Origin: Pseudomonadota bacterium
Lineage (GTDB): Bacteria; Myxococcota_A; UBA796; GCA-2862545
Assembly (NCBI GenBank): GCA_023954855.1
Contig: JAGSGY010000003.1
Coordinates: 1 to 64,000 of the forward strand
Direction of reading: 5' to 3'
DNA: 64,000 nucleotides
Shown: positions 26,354 to 35,491 of the stretch, one piece after another
Layout of the letters: each line of letters opens with the position of its first letter
Numbering within the stretch: position 1 is the first letter of the stretch
Translations under genes and position numbers: made by a program
The notes under the pieces: generated by a model
What the model saw: the letters and a program-made list of their open reading frames with translations, nothing else
Database searches by the model: none
Told to the model about the DNA's origin: nothing

Positions 26354-27816
26354 AGTACGTCTCGACGGCGGCCGAAGTCCGTGAGCTCGACCGCCGTGCG
26401 ATCGAGCTGTTTGGGATTCCTGGCGTGGCGCTGATGGAGACGGCAGCCCACGGCGTTGCGCAGTCCATTCACCGCCACCACGCCGAGGCGGCCGCCAAGG
26501 GCGTCGTGTTCGTTTGTGGTCCAGGCAACAACGGCGGCGACGGCTATGCGGCCGCGCGGTGGCTCTACAACTGGGGCTACAAGGTGGCCGTCGTGCAGCT
26601 CGACGAGCCCACGACCCCAGATGCCATCACCCAGCGCGAGGCGGCGTTTCGGGTTGGGGTGCCGTTTGCGAAGAATCTCGGTCAACCCGGGCTCATCGTC
26701 GATGCGGTGTTTGGGACGGGACTGACCCGTCGCATCACAGGACGCTACGCCGAAGCCCTCGGAGCGATGGCGGGCTTGGACGTGCCGTGCGTGGCGGTCG
26801 ATATCCCCAGTGGCGTCGACGCGAACACCGGTGCCTGCCTGGGCCCAGTGGTACCCGCTATGCGGACGGTGACCTTTGCACGGGCCAAGCCGGCCTTTCT
26901 GTGCGGTGAGGGCGCTGATCTCTGCGGTGTCGTCGAGGTCATCGACATCGGCCTTGCGCCAGGTCCTGAACTCGCTTCTGCCGAGATACCGGAGCCGGGT
27001 GACCTCGAGTTTCCGCGCCGTGCCCAAGGTGCACACAAGGGCAGCAGTGGTCATCTGGTCGTGGTGGCGGGATCGGAGCGCATGACGGGGGCTGCGCTCT
27101 TGGCGTGTCGAGGCGCACTCGCGGGTGGGGCGGGGCTGGTCACTCTGGTCGCTCCTGGCGGCTGCGGTCCGCGTCTTGCCGCTCTGCCTCCCGAGGTCAT
27201 GTGGATTTGCCCGAATGAAGGGCCGGTGCTCTCAGACATTCCCGAGCCGGCCCTCGCGATGGCCTCGGCGGTGGTGGCTGGCCCCGGTCTCGGCGGCGGA
27301 GCGCCAGTTGGGCGCTCCTTGGGAGCGGCGCTTCGGAAGGTCTGGGAGTCTCATGCCGGCGGCGTGCTCTTCGATGCCGACGCGCTGCCGTATACGTTGG
27401 GTTTAGGGGCGGGTCCCCGAGTCATTACGCCCCATCCGGGAGAGGCCGGGCGCCTTCTGGGCTCGAACTCCGCCGAGGTGCAGGCGGATCGGTTCGCCGC
27501 CGCACGGGCACTGGCCGCCGGCGGCAAGGTCGCTCTCCTCAAGGGACGCTTCTCGCTCGTCGCCAAGGAGGGACGCCGCGTGTCCGTCAATCCCACCAAT
27601 CACCCGGCTCTCGCGAGCGGGGGCACAGGCGACGTCCTTGCGGGACTCGCTGGCGCGCTGCTCGCGCGCGGCCTCGACGACTGGTCTGCGACGCGCACGG
27701 CCGCCTACCTTCACGGCCGAGCCGGGGAGATCGTGGGGGCCGACTGTGCTGGCCTCGGAGGTGCGAGCGCGGTCGTGGAAGCCCTCCCTCTGGCCCTCGC
27801 CGAACTCGTCCCGTGA
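26350..27816 (+). CDS. nnr: Bifunctional NAD(P)HX epimerase/dehydratase
   Basis: This 488-residue enzyme repairs hydrated NAD(P)H. The N-terminal epimerase domain (about 1-215) has CGPGNNGGDGYAAAR and a VDIPSGVDANTG segment. The C-terminal ADP/ATP-dependent dehydratase domain (about 220-488) has AHKGSSGHLVVVAGS, TPHPGEAGRLL and ASGGTGDVLAG. The GTG at 26350 overlaps the glmM stop by 4 bp. In related genomes acpS and pdxJ often sit between glmM and this gene; they are missing here. tsaE follows after about 40 bp. Confidence 0.94.
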   Translation: MKYVSTAAEVRELDRRAIELFGIPGVALMETAAHGVAQSIHRHHAEAAAKGVVFVCGPGNNGGDGYAAARWLYNWGYKVAVVQLDEPTTPDAITQREAAFRVGVPFAKNLGQPGLIVDAVFGTGLTRRITGRYAEALGAMAGLDVPCVAVDIPSGVDANTGACLGPVVPAMRTVTFARAKPAFLCGEGADLCGVVEVIDIGLAPGPELASAEIPEPGDLEFPRRAQGAHKGSSGHLVVVAGSERMTGAALLACRGALAGGAGLVTLVAPGGCGPRLAALPPEVMWICPNEGPVLSDIPEPALAMASAVVAGPGLGGGAPVGRSLGAALRKVWESHAGGVLFDADALPYTLGLGAGPRVITPHPGEAGRLLGSNSAEVQADRFAAARALAAGGKVALLKGRFSLVAKEGRRVSVNPTNHPALASGGTGDVLAGLAGALLARGLDDWSATRTAAYLHGRAGEIVGADCAGLGGASAVVEALPLALAELVP

Positions 27817-27858
27817 CATCGCCTTGACGAGCGAGGTTCGCCGGAGCATGCATTGGCC

Positions 27859-28305
27859 ATGATTGTTCGTTGCCCAAATCCTGAGGACACAGAGGCCCTT
27901 GGTGCGTCTCTGGGTCGGCACGCCATGCCGGGAACGGTCGTGGCCCTTTCCGGCGACTTGGGCGCCGGCAAGACGGTGTTTGCACGGGGCGTCGGGGCAG
28001 GGCTCGGGGTGACGACTCGTGTGCAGAGCCCGAGCTACATCATCGTTCAGTCCCACGAAGGCGGGCGCTTGCCGTTCGCGCACGCCGACCTCTACCGGCT
28101 CGGCGATGCCGACGAACTCGAGCAGCTCGGACTCGACGACGTCCTCGATGCCGGTGGAATGGTCCTGATTGAGTGGGCAGAGCGCTTCCCAGAGGTGCTT
28201 CCTACCGACCACGTGGTCTGCGTCATCCGAGAGGTCGCCGACGGGCGCGCCGTCGAACTCAGCGCGACCGGTCCGTCGGCTCAGCAACTGCTGGAGAAGC
28301 TGTGA
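27859..28305 (+). CDS. tsaE: tRNA threonylcarbamoyladenosine biosynthesis ATPase TsaE
   Basis: TsaE is the ATPase partner of TsaB/TsaD in making t6A37 of tRNA. The Walker A GDLGAGKTVFARG lies near residue 33, followed by QSPSYIIVQ and the HADLYRL motif, and a LIEWAER segment. Length (148 residues) is normal. I prefer the ATG at 27859. A TTG at 27853 with GGAG 6 nt upstream is an alternative that adds two residues. The next gene starts with a GTG overlapping its stop by 4 bp. Confidence 0.93.
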   Translation: MIVRCPNPEDTEALGASLGRHAMPGTVVALSGDLGAGKTVFARGVGAGLGVTTRVQSPSYIIVQSHEGGRLPFAHADLYRLGDADELEQLGLDDVLDAGGMVLIEWAERFPEVLPTDHVVCVIREVADGRAVELSATGPSAQQLLEKL

Positions 28306-28982
28306 AGCGCCGTCTCGCTCGTCTCGCCGTCGCCACTGCTCTCGTGGTAGCGGCGGTGGCCCGGGGGTCGATCTCCGCCCCCCGCGGACCGGTCGGTGGC
28401 GTCGAAGTGGTGGTGGACGGCGAGGCCGTGTGGGTTCACCCCGACGGCCGCTCCGTAGATGCTGTGCTTTTGGCGGCTGGGCACCCGCTGTTGGGGGTTG
28501 GCCTCCAAGTGCCACCGGGTGAGTACCTGGTTCGTCGGGGAGACGGCTGGGCGATTGAGGCGTCGGCGCAGCCACTTCCCCTTGGGGCGCAGGTCGATCT
28601 GAATCGCGTACCTGTGGCGACGCTTCTTGGACTTCCCGGCATTGGTCCAAGTCGGGCAGCCGCCTTGGTCGGCGCCCGTCCGTTTCGGAGCACGGAAGAC
28701 ATCGTTCATGCGCGTGGAGTGGGCCCTGCCGCCCTGGCGAAGCTCGAGGGGCTGGTGTCGGTTCAGGAGGGGGCATTCAAGCCGCTCGCGCCGCCAATCG
28801 ACGTAAACTGCGCGAGTGAGACAACACTCTTGGGGCTGCCCCGCGTCGGTCCCGTGCTGGCCAGACGCATCGTGGCGGCGCGTCCGTTCTCCAGTCTCGA
28901 CGGCCTCGTTCACGTGAAGGGCATCGGCCCTGCGACGCTTGACCGGCTTCGCTCGACGGCGACCGCGGGTCGCTGCCCATGA
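28302..28982 (+). CDS. ComEA-like helix-hairpin-helix protein with N-terminal membrane segment
   Basis: A signal-anchor (about residues 6-22) precedes a 90-residue region of unknown fold, then two (HhH)2-type units: VDLNRVPVATLLGLPGIG and IDVNCASETTLLGLPRVG, each followed by a second hairpin. This is the fold of ComEA, the surface DNA receptor of natural transformation, although the duplication and the preceding domain are not the simple ComEA layout. DNA binding outside the inner membrane is therefore an inference. The GTG at 28302 overlaps tsaE by 4 bp, and the cysteine desulfurase overlaps the end by 4 bp. Confidence 0.8.
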   Translation: MKRRLARLAVATALVVAAVARGSISAPRGPVGGVEVVVDGEAVWVHPDGRSVDAVLLAAGHPLLGVGLQVPPGEYLVRRGDGWAIEASAQPLPLGAQVDLNRVPVATLLGLPGIGPSRAAALVGARPFRSTEDIVHARGVGPAALAKLEGLVSVQEGAFKPLAPPIDVNCASETTLLGLPRVGPVLARRIVAARPFSSLDGLVHVKGIGPATLDRLRSTATAGRCP

Positions 28983-30049
28983 TCTACCTGGACCACAACG
29001 CCACCTCCCCGATGCTCCCCGAGGTGCTTGCGGTGATGCAGCCCTGGTTCGGTGTGCCGGCGAACGCCGGGTCGGTGCATCGGCTCGGACAGAGGGCGAC
29101 TGTCGCCCTCGAGGAAGCCCGTGAGCACGTGGCGGCACTGGTGGGTGGCGAGAAGGATGGGGTGGTCTTCACCTCAGGAGCCACGGAGGCCAACCACGGC
29201 TTTCTGCGGGGGGCACATGCACGTCATGGCGGGCGCATTCGGTGTTCCCGCGCGGAGCACCCCTCCGTGTGGGCCGCCGCGGAAGCGCTCGGCATGGAGC
29301 CGCTGCAGCTGGACGCGTCGGGCCGGGTGCAGGTGACCGTGGGGCCCGGGATCATCAGCGTGCAGGCGGTGAACCACGAGACTGGGGTCATCCAACCGAG
29401 CCCTGTGGGAGCAGGGGACATCGTCCACGTCGACGCCACCCAAGCGGCTGGGCGTATTCCGCTCACTATGCAGGGCCTCCAGGGGCTCACGCTGTCTGCT
29501 CACAAGCTCGGCGGCCCGCCAGGAATCGGTGCGCTGGTCCTGCCGAGCTCGGATGACTTTCCTCCGTGGGTCCACGGTGGCGGCCAAGAGAGAGGTCGAC
29601 GCGCCGGAACGGTCCCCACTGTGCTCGCCGTAGGCTTCGGTGAGGCCTGTCGCCTTGCTAGGGTGGAGATGGAGTCCCGAACGGCGCTCTGGAATACACT
29701 CCGGCCGCTCGTGGAGGCAACGGTGCGCTCTGTGGGTGGGCACGTCGTCGGTGACGACGCAGACCGGGTCGCGAACACCGTGTGCGCCTCGTTTCCTGGG
29801 CTGCTGGGTGAGGCCGTCGTACAGAGCCTCGACCTTCGAGGCGTCTGTGTGAGCTCGGGTGCAGCCTGCTCTTCGGGCTCCACGCAGCCTTCGCCGGTCT
29901 TGGTCGCGATGGGTCATGCGGAGCCGAGGTCAGGCGTCCGCGTCTCGTTTGGACCGCGAACGACGGTCGGCGAAGTTGAGGCGGCTTGTGTGGCGATGGG
30001 TGAGGTCGTTCAAGCCCTGCGCGAGGCCGCCAACTGGCACCTGGACTGA
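28979..30049 (+). CDS. Cysteine desulfurase (class V aminotransferase family)
   Basis: This is a PLP enzyme that takes sulfur from cysteine. It starts IYLDHNATSPMLPEV, has VFTSGATEANH, the PLP lysine in SAHKLGGPPGIG, and the catalytic cysteine in SSGAACSSGS near residue 300. Length is 356 residues, a little short for IscS and close to NifS-like forms. It ends a long chain of 4-bp overlaps that begins at tilS, so it may supply sulfur for tRNA thiolation or Fe-S clusters; no iscU or mnmA lies in the window. Confidence 0.92.
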   Translation: MIYLDHNATSPMLPEVLAVMQPWFGVPANAGSVHRLGQRATVALEEAREHVAALVGGEKDGVVFTSGATEANHGFLRGAHARHGGRIRCSRAEHPSVWAAAEALGMEPLQLDASGRVQVTVGPGIISVQAVNHETGVIQPSPVGAGDIVHVDATQAAGRIPLTMQGLQGLTLSAHKLGGPPGIGALVLPSSDDFPPWVHGGGQERGRRAGTVPTVLAVGFGEACRLARVEMESRTALWNTLRPLVEATVRSVGGHVVGDDADRVANTVCASFPGLLGEAVVQSLDLRGVCVSSGAACSSGSTQPSPVLVAMGHAEPRSGVRVSFGPRTTVGEVEAACVAMGEVVQALREAANWHLD

Positions 30050-30080
30050 GGTGCTTTCGCGCGGGCGGTTACGTTGCCGT

Positions 30081-30767
30081 ATGGTCGCCCTTCTATTGCT
30101 CGCATTGGCAGTCGGCTCTGAGCCGATTCCTGTCCCTGTCGAGTCGCTCCCGCCACAGCTCTCGGCGGAGCGTCTCCAGGGCATCCGTGCCTACCGACGC
30201 CGCCACCTCAGTCTGGTGACGGAGCTGCAGTACCGCGCGGTTCCGCAAGTGACGCCCGCGGCCTCGGGCGCAGATCCATTTGCGACCTCGGACGTCTTTG
30301 TGCGGGAGTTTCGATCGGTGGCCATCTACCAGGGGGCGCTCCGCATTGGCGTACCACCCGCGCTTGAGCTGCTGGGCCGCCCAGACCTTGCAGTCGACAC
30401 TGCGCGTCGGGTGCAGCGAAACCGTCGCTGGGGAACCACCCTGTACACGCTGGGCGGGGTAGGGGGTCTCACCGCGATAGGGGGCTTCTACGCCATGCAT
30501 CGCTCGCGTGGAGGCAGTACACAGCCGCTCGCAGGCGCTTCCGCGGTGGCCGGTCTGACCGCGATGGGCATCGGCTTCGTTGTCGGCACTTTTCCTGCGA
30601 CCCGAGGCCGCCGCCTCGCCTTCGACCCGACAATGACGCTTCCCACCGAGGACATCGAGGCTGAACTCGATGCCTACAACGACGGACTTCGACTGGAGCT
30701 TGGGTTGAGGCCATCGGACGTCGTTCTCTTCGAGCGCCCACCCGCGCCTAGCGTCGGGCCCCACTGA
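30081..30767 (+). CDS. Secreted or membrane hypothetical protein
   Basis: This 228-residue protein has a short signal-like N-terminus (VALLLLALAVGSEP) and two hydrophobic segments in the middle (about 117-135 and 148-168), then a charged tail. No family is recognised. I chose the ATG at 30081 because it starts the signal sequence; the open frame upstream lies inside the desulfurase gene. No Shine-Dalgarno is seen; TACGTT ends 5 nt upstream, so this may be another leaderless gene. The last 20 bp overlap the convergent gene at 30748. Confidence 0.6.
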   Translation: MVALLLLALAVGSEPIPVPVESLPPQLSAERLQGIRAYRRRHLSLVTELQYRAVPQVTPAASGADPFATSDVFVREFRSVAIYQGALRIGVPPALELLGRPDLAVDTARRVQRNRRWGTTLYTLGGVGGLTAIGGFYAMHRSRGGSTQPLAGASAVAGLTAMGIGFVVGTFPATRGRRLAFDPTMTLPTEDIEAELDAYNDGLRLELGLRPSDVVLFERPPAPSVGPH

Positions 30768-31449
30768 CCTTCTGAGCGAGGTAGCGCGCGGCCTTCTGGA
30801 AGTCCCAACCCGTCTGACTGCGAAGCCGGCTCACCGCGCCGGCGAGCCCGACCTCGTCCACCCAGCCTGCCAGGGTCTCGACATCGGGAAGACCGTCGCC
30901 AGCGGGGCGGGGCGGCGCAGGCTTCGACACGACCTGGGGCTTTGGGGCGTGCCGTGGCGCGGGGCTAGGCGTCGGCGCGCGGGCCTGCTTGTCCCGCATG
31001 GCCTGGGCCAGGGCAACCGTCGCCATGCGGCTCTCGAGGTTCTGCTGCTGCTGGGCGAGGTGGGGGGCGGGCTGCGGCGTAGACTTGTTCTTGCGCTTCT
31101 TCTTCCGGCCCCTGGCTGTGGACTGCTGTGGGGCCGGGGCGGCGTCGAAGAATGCGGCCTCAGCTGTGGGCTCGGCGGCGGATTGGGCTGCCACCGGTTG
31201 GGGCTTGGTGCGGTTCGCAGGTCGCAGCTTACGGGGGCCGAACTGCGGGTCATTCCAGCGTTCGGAGGGCCAATACATCTCTGGAAGAGTGCGCCGCGGG
31301 TAGTCCATCTCGGAGGGCCACTTCACCTTGTGGGCCTCGAGCTGCAGCGGAACCCAGCGGCGCACATGCGACGGGGCGGCTGGGCCAATGGGGGCGGGGG
31401 TCGCCGAACGCCACCTCCGTTCTTGTCCACGATCGATCGCAGCGAGCAC
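30748..31449 (-). CDS. Hypothetical protein with low-complexity linker, probably with an N-terminal membrane anchor upstream of the listed start
   Basis: The protein has an aromatic/proline-rich segment (YPRRTLPEMYWPSERW), an Ala/Pro/Lys linker with a RGRKKKRKNKS block, and a C-terminal helical region (TLAGWVDEVGLAGAVSRL). It is not recognised. The only ordinary start codon is the GTG at 31449, which has no ribosome binding site and cuts a hydrophobic stretch. The frame stays open upstream to about 31506, where three ATC codons follow GGGGAGG at a spacing of 2, 5 and 8 nt; the extra residues read as a 20-residue membrane segment. A rare ATC start is possible. It overlaps the convergent gene by 20 bp. 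Confidence 0.55.
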   Translation of the reverse strand: MLAAIDRGQERRWRSATPAPIGPAAPSHVRRWVPLQLEAHKVKWPSEMDYPRRTLPEMYWPSERWNDPQFGPRKLRPANRTKPQPVAAQSAAEPTAEAAFFDAAPAPQQSTARGRKKKRKNKSTPQPAPHLAQQQQNLESRMATVALAQAMRDKQARAPTPSPAPRHAPKPQVVSKPAPPRPAGDGLPDVETLAGWVDEVGLAGAVSRLRSQTGWDFQKAARYLAQKVSGARR

Positions 31450-31582
31450 CAGCAGGCCGACGCCGGACGTGCCGACGAGAGCGGTAATACCGAGAGCGAG
31501 TTCGATGATGATGGCCTCCCCAATAGTGGGTAGGCACCAGCATACCCCTCGGCGAGTGGGGGTCAGCGAATGGCGCGACTTC

Positions 31583-33238
31583 TCAGGCGGACTCGGGGTA
31601 CACAGCCGGGGTTCGAGCCTCGGCGGGACGGCCGATGAAGCGAATGATGGCGAGCGCCGTCACGATACCCACCGGAAGGCAAAGCCACGGCGAGTAGCCA
31701 AAGCCGGCTGGGACGTAGCCCACGAAGATGCTGATCGCCCCGGTGGTCAGCGCGTAAGGGAGCTGGGTGCGGACGTGGGTGATCACGTCGACGCCAGCGC
31801 CCAATGCCGAGAGCACCGTCGTGTCCGAGATGGGCGAAGCATGGTCTCCGAGACAGCTTCCGGCGAGGACTGCGGCAATCGACCCCAGGGCGACCGGACC
31901 GAGTGTCGGATCAGCCGCCACCGAGATCTCGACGACGGTCGGCAGCAGAATCGACATCGTTCCGAAGCTGGTGCCCGTCGCGAAGGCGGTGCCGGCAGCC
32001 AGCAAGAAGGCAACCGTGGGAAGGGCAGCGATGGGCAATGTGCTCGTCAGGTTCTCGGAGAGGAACTGGGCTGCGCCGGTATCTTTGACGGCGCCGCCGA
32101 GGGTCCATGCGAGGTAGAGGACCACGAGGGCCTCGAAGACGGGCTGAATGCCACCCCACACGGCGGGTCCCACCTCTTTGGGCGCGAGTCCCCGCGAGAG
32201 GACCGAGAGGAGAATCGCAAGACCCAGACCGGTTCCGCTGCCCCAGAGCATCGCATTGTAGGGGTCGGCACCACCGATGATCTCGAAGAGTCTCGCCCCG
32301 CTGAGTTCAGGTCCAAGGGCCTCCGAGCCCTTGATGTAGAGGTACGCGAAGGTCACGCTGACAAGCGCCCCGACGGCCGCGGCGGCCACCCACCACCGGC
32401 TCTCTCCGGTCTGTGCCTCATGGACCTCTTCGCGATGCGGCAGAGAGAGCGCCTCGCACTCAGCCTCCCACATCGGGCCGAAGTCCCGGCCTGTGCTAGC
32501 GACACCGCCGACGAAGGCGAGTGTGTAGATGGCGTAGAAGCGGAATGGAAGAGCTGCCAGGAACAGCGCAAATGCGGTCATCGCCACGCCCGTGCCCTCA
32601 AGCCCTTCGGCGATGAGGCCGACTTCAAAGCCCACCCAAGTGGAGACCACGGCCAGCGATGCGACCGGGGCCGCTGTGCTGTCGACGACGTACGCTAGCT
32701 TCGCGCGCGAGACCTTGTGGCGGTCGTAGAGCGGGCCCATGGCGCCGCCGACCACCAGGCAGTTGGCGTAGTCGTCAAAGAAGACGATGGCCCCAGAGAG
32801 CCAGCTCGCAACGACGGCACCGCGCCGTCCTTTCGCGACCTTCTCGACTTTTCTGACGAGGTCGCGGGTCGCCCCCGCCTTGTAGATGACGCCCACCATG
32901 GCGGCGACGCCCAGCGAGAACAGCGTGATCTTCGAATTGTCGTGCGTGAAGAGCGCCTCGAGCACAGGCTTCTCGGTGTAGTCCCCGAGCAGGGCCGAAA
33001 GCAGGTGACCGACCGCCACCCCGATGCCGCCGAGTACGTCGAACTCTGCAGCGACAATGCTGGCGAGAAGGGCCCCCGCCACCAGCGATGGAACGACCTT
33101 TCGAGTGACCAGGGCCAGCCCAATGGCCACGAGGGGCCCAAGCAACGACCACGGGCCACCGTGCTCAGCAGTCTCGGCAGCGGTGGCAACGCTGGGTAGC
33201 AGAAGCCCCGCGCCGAGGGTCAGGCGCCCCAGCATCAC
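31583..33238 (-). CDS. Na+/H+ antiporter, NhaC family
   Basis: This is a 551-residue secondary transporter with about twelve hydrophobic segments. The signature IVFFDDYANCLVVGGAMGPLYD is characteristic of NhaC-family antiporters. KLAYVVDSTAAPVASL and a late GSCLGDHASPISDTT also match. It would export Na+ in exchange for H+. A hydrophobic first segment that looks like a signal peptide precedes the core. Its start overlaps the stop of the AGCS symporter by 4 bp, so Na+-coupled uptake and Na+ extrusion are co-translated. Confidence 0.92.
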   Translation of the reverse strand: MMLGRLTLGAGLLLPSVATAAETAEHGGPWSLLGPLVAIGLALVTRKVVPSLVAGALLASIVAAEFDVLGGIGVAVGHLLSALLGDYTEKPVLEALFTHDNSKITLFSLGVAAMVGVIYKAGATRDLVRKVEKVAKGRRGAVVASWLSGAIVFFDDYANCLVVGGAMGPLYDRHKVSRAKLAYVVDSTAAPVASLAVVSTWVGFEVGLIAEGLEGTGVAMTAFALFLAALPFRFYAIYTLAFVGGVASTGRDFGPMWEAECEALSLPHREEVHEAQTGESRWWVAAAAVGALVSVTFAYLYIKGSEALGPELSGARLFEIIGGADPYNAMLWGSGTGLGLAILLSVLSRGLAPKEVGPAVWGGIQPVFEALVVLYLAWTLGGAVKDTGAAQFLSENLTSTLPIAALPTVAFLLAAGTAFATGTSFGTMSILLPTVVEISVAADPTLGPVALGSIAAVLAGSCLGDHASPISDTTVLSALGAGVDVITHVRTQLPYALTTGAISIFVGYVPAGFGYSPWLCLPVGIVTALAIIRFIGRPAEARTPAVYPESA

Positions 33239-35325
33239 TTGCCTTGGACCGCGTCAAACTCGCCGTTGCGCAGTCGGGTCATGTAGTCGTCGAGCGCGCG
33301 CTTCACCTTCGGGGCGAGGAAGTACACACCGAGGATGTTCGGGAAAGCCATGCCGAGAACCATGAGGTCCGAGAAGGTCAGCACGTTGTTGAGCGGGACC
33401 GCGGCGCCAAACACGACGGCGAACAGGAACACGATCTTGTAGGGGATCGATGCGCCGTCCCCGAAGAGGAAGGTCGCACAGCGCTCGCCGTAGTAGCTCC
33501 ACGAGATCATCGTCGAGAAGGCAAACATCACGACCGCGAAGGAGAGCACGATCGGGAACCACTCAAGGGCGCTTCCGAAGGCCTGCGAGGTCATCAGCAC
33601 GCCATCCCCGATGCTCTTGTCTTCGTAGACGCCCGTGACGACGACGACGAGGCCGGTCATGGTGCAGACCAGAACGGTGTCGATGAAAGGCTCGAGAAGG
33701 GCGACGAGGCCCTCGCGAACGGGGTAGTGCGTGGCCGCCGCAGAGTGGGCAATCGATGCCGAACCAACGCCAGCTTCATTCGAGAAGCTCGCTCGCTGGA
33801 AGCCAATGATTAGTACTCCAATCAAGCCACCCATGCCCGCCTCGGGGGTGAAGGCCTCGGTGACAATGGTGCCGAAGGCTCCAGGCACCGCGCTTGCGTT
33901 CACGGCGAGGATGTAGAAGCCGGCGAGGATGTACACGCCGCACATGATCGGCACGATGAAGCTGGTCGCCGTTCCGATACGGCGAATGCCGCCGATGATG
34001 ACCAGACCGACACAGAAGGCGAGGATGACGCCGTACAGCCAGGCGTAGTCCTTCAGCAGGGGAACCACATCAGCAACCGCCGCGTAGGACTGGTTGGCCT
34101 GGAACATGTTGCCGCCACCGAGGCTTCCGCCGATGCACATGGCTGCGAAGGTCCACGAGAGCACCTTTCCGAACGGCTTGGCGCCGAGCTCGGTCAGGCC
34201 CACGTCGAGGTAGTGCATCGGTCCGCCGGAGACGGTGCCGTCTGCCTTCTCGGTTCGGTACATCTGACCGAGAGTGCACTCGGTGAACTTCGAGGACATG
34301 CCGAGGACGGCAGCGACCACCATCCAGAACACGGCGCCGGGCCCACCGGCCTGAATCGCCAGGGCCACACCTGCGATGTTGCCAAGGCCAACGGTGGCCG
34401 AGAGAGCCGACGTGAGCGCCTGGAAGTGGCTGATCTCGCCGGGGTCGTTCGGATCGTCATAGCGACCCGTCGTAATCATGATGCCGTGCCAGAAGCCACG
34501 GATGTTGATGAAGCGCATCCAGAACGACAGCACAAGTGCGCCCATGACGAGCCAGGCCACGACCGCGGCGACCGATGTGTTCTCGGGATTCGCAAGGGCT
34601 GCGCCGTCCTTGACGACTGCCGTGCCCTGCAGCTTCAGGGTGCCTTCTTCGTCGGCTTCGAGGACCTTCGCCTCTCCCTGCTCTGCGAGCACGGTCATGC
34701 CGGCCACAACGGGCACGGAGACGTGGGAAAGCTCGACATCAGCAGCGAGCACCTTGCCGGCCGCCACGTCCACCTGAACCGGGAAGGGGGCGAGGGTGGT
34801 GACGGTCACTGCCGCACCGTCTTCCGGCGCTTCGAGGCCGAGAGCGGCGGTGTCAACGTCCTGCTCGGGCAGGCGCGCCTGTAGTCCGGCATCCGTAGAG
34901 CTGACCTCCACCGTGAGTGAGCCCACGGTCTGCGAGACCGCTTCGGCGAGGACTGGAGTGACCGAAGCGACCTTGGCGTCCCAGAGAGGCGCAAACTCGT
35001 AGCCTTCGGCCGAGTAGTCGACGACGGTGTGCGGCGCGTCTGCGAAGGTCACTGTACTTCCGACGCCCTCGCCCAGGGACAGCGTGTTGTCCCAGAACAT
35101 CAGGTCGAAGAACATCACCGATGCGAGGGGGCCAACGACCCACTTGCCGAACTGCTCGTCTGCGGCGTTGATCGCCGCCATGACTCCACCGGACTCCTCC
35201 GCTTCTGGAGCTGCCTCGGGGGTTTCCGCTGCGGCTTCTTCGGCGACGGGAGCAGGCTCATCCTGGGCGAATGAGGGCGTCGCAACGAGCAGCCCTCCCA
35301 GAGTGAGGGTGAGTAGGCGCAGCAT
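33235..35325 (-). CDS. AGCS-family (alanine/glycine:cation) symporter with large extracytoplasmic insertion
   Basis: A signal peptide (cleavage near SFA, about residue 20) and an acidic Ala/Glu/Pro stretch precede a hydrophobic segment (64-78). Residues 80-250 form a soluble, beta-rich-looking domain, and the AGCS core follows with ATVGLGNIAGVALAI, GGPMHYLD and GFQRASFSNEAGVGSASIAHSAA. Normal members have 450-540 residues; this has 696. The insert has no domain I recognise. The ATG at 35325 has GGAGG 4 nt upstream. NhaC follows with a 4-bp overlap. Substrate is probably a small amino acid with Na+. Confidence 0.9.
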   Translation of the reverse strand: MLRLLTLTLGGLLVATPSFAQDEPAPVAEEAAAETPEAAPEAEESGGVMAAINAADEQFGKWVVGPLASVMFFDLMFWDNTLSLGEGVGSTVTFADAPHTVVDYSAEGYEFAPLWDAKVASVTPVLAEAVSQTVGSLTVEVSSTDAGLQARLPEQDVDTAALGLEAPEDGAAVTVTTLAPFPVQVDVAAGKVLAADVELSHVSVPVVAGMTVLAEQGEAKVLEADEEGTLKLQGTAVVKDGAALANPENTSVAAVVAWLVMGALVLSFWMRFINIRGFWHGIMITTGRYDDPNDPGEISHFQALTSALSATVGLGNIAGVALAIQAGGPGAVFWMVVAAVLGMSSKFTECTLGQMYRTEKADGTVSGGPMHYLDVGLTELGAKPFGKVLSWTFAAMCIGGSLGGGNMFQANQSYAAVADVVPLLKDYAWLYGVILAFCVGLVIIGGIRRIGTATSFIVPIMCGVYILAGFYILAVNASAVPGAFGTIVTEAFTPEAGMGGLIGVLIIGFQRASFSNEAGVGSASIAHSAAATHYPVREGLVALLEPFIDTVLVCTMTGLVVVVTGVYEDKSIGDGVLMTSQAFGSALEWFPIVLSFAVVMFAFSTMISWSYYGERCATFLFGDGASIPYKIVFLFAVVFGAAVPLNNVLTFSDLMVLGMAFPNILGVYFLAPKVKRALDDYMTRLRNGEFDAVQGK

Positions 35326-35491
35326 CGAACCTCCGGTAGATCTTCGGCAATCCACGCTCGCGCAGGCGTCGTGGAGCCGGGGTCGGATAGCTCGATAGGC
35401 CAGTCTGGCAAGCGACTGTTGGCCTTCGACGGTAGCTTGACGCGATGGGCGCAACGTGGGGCGGAGGCCGATTCCGCGTTAGTCCGCATCG

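Noticed and set aside
33235-35325. A biotinyl/lipoyl-type domain in the AGCS insert
   Set aside because: Some beta-like alternation is present but the lysine motif and overall length do not match; left as unrecognised.
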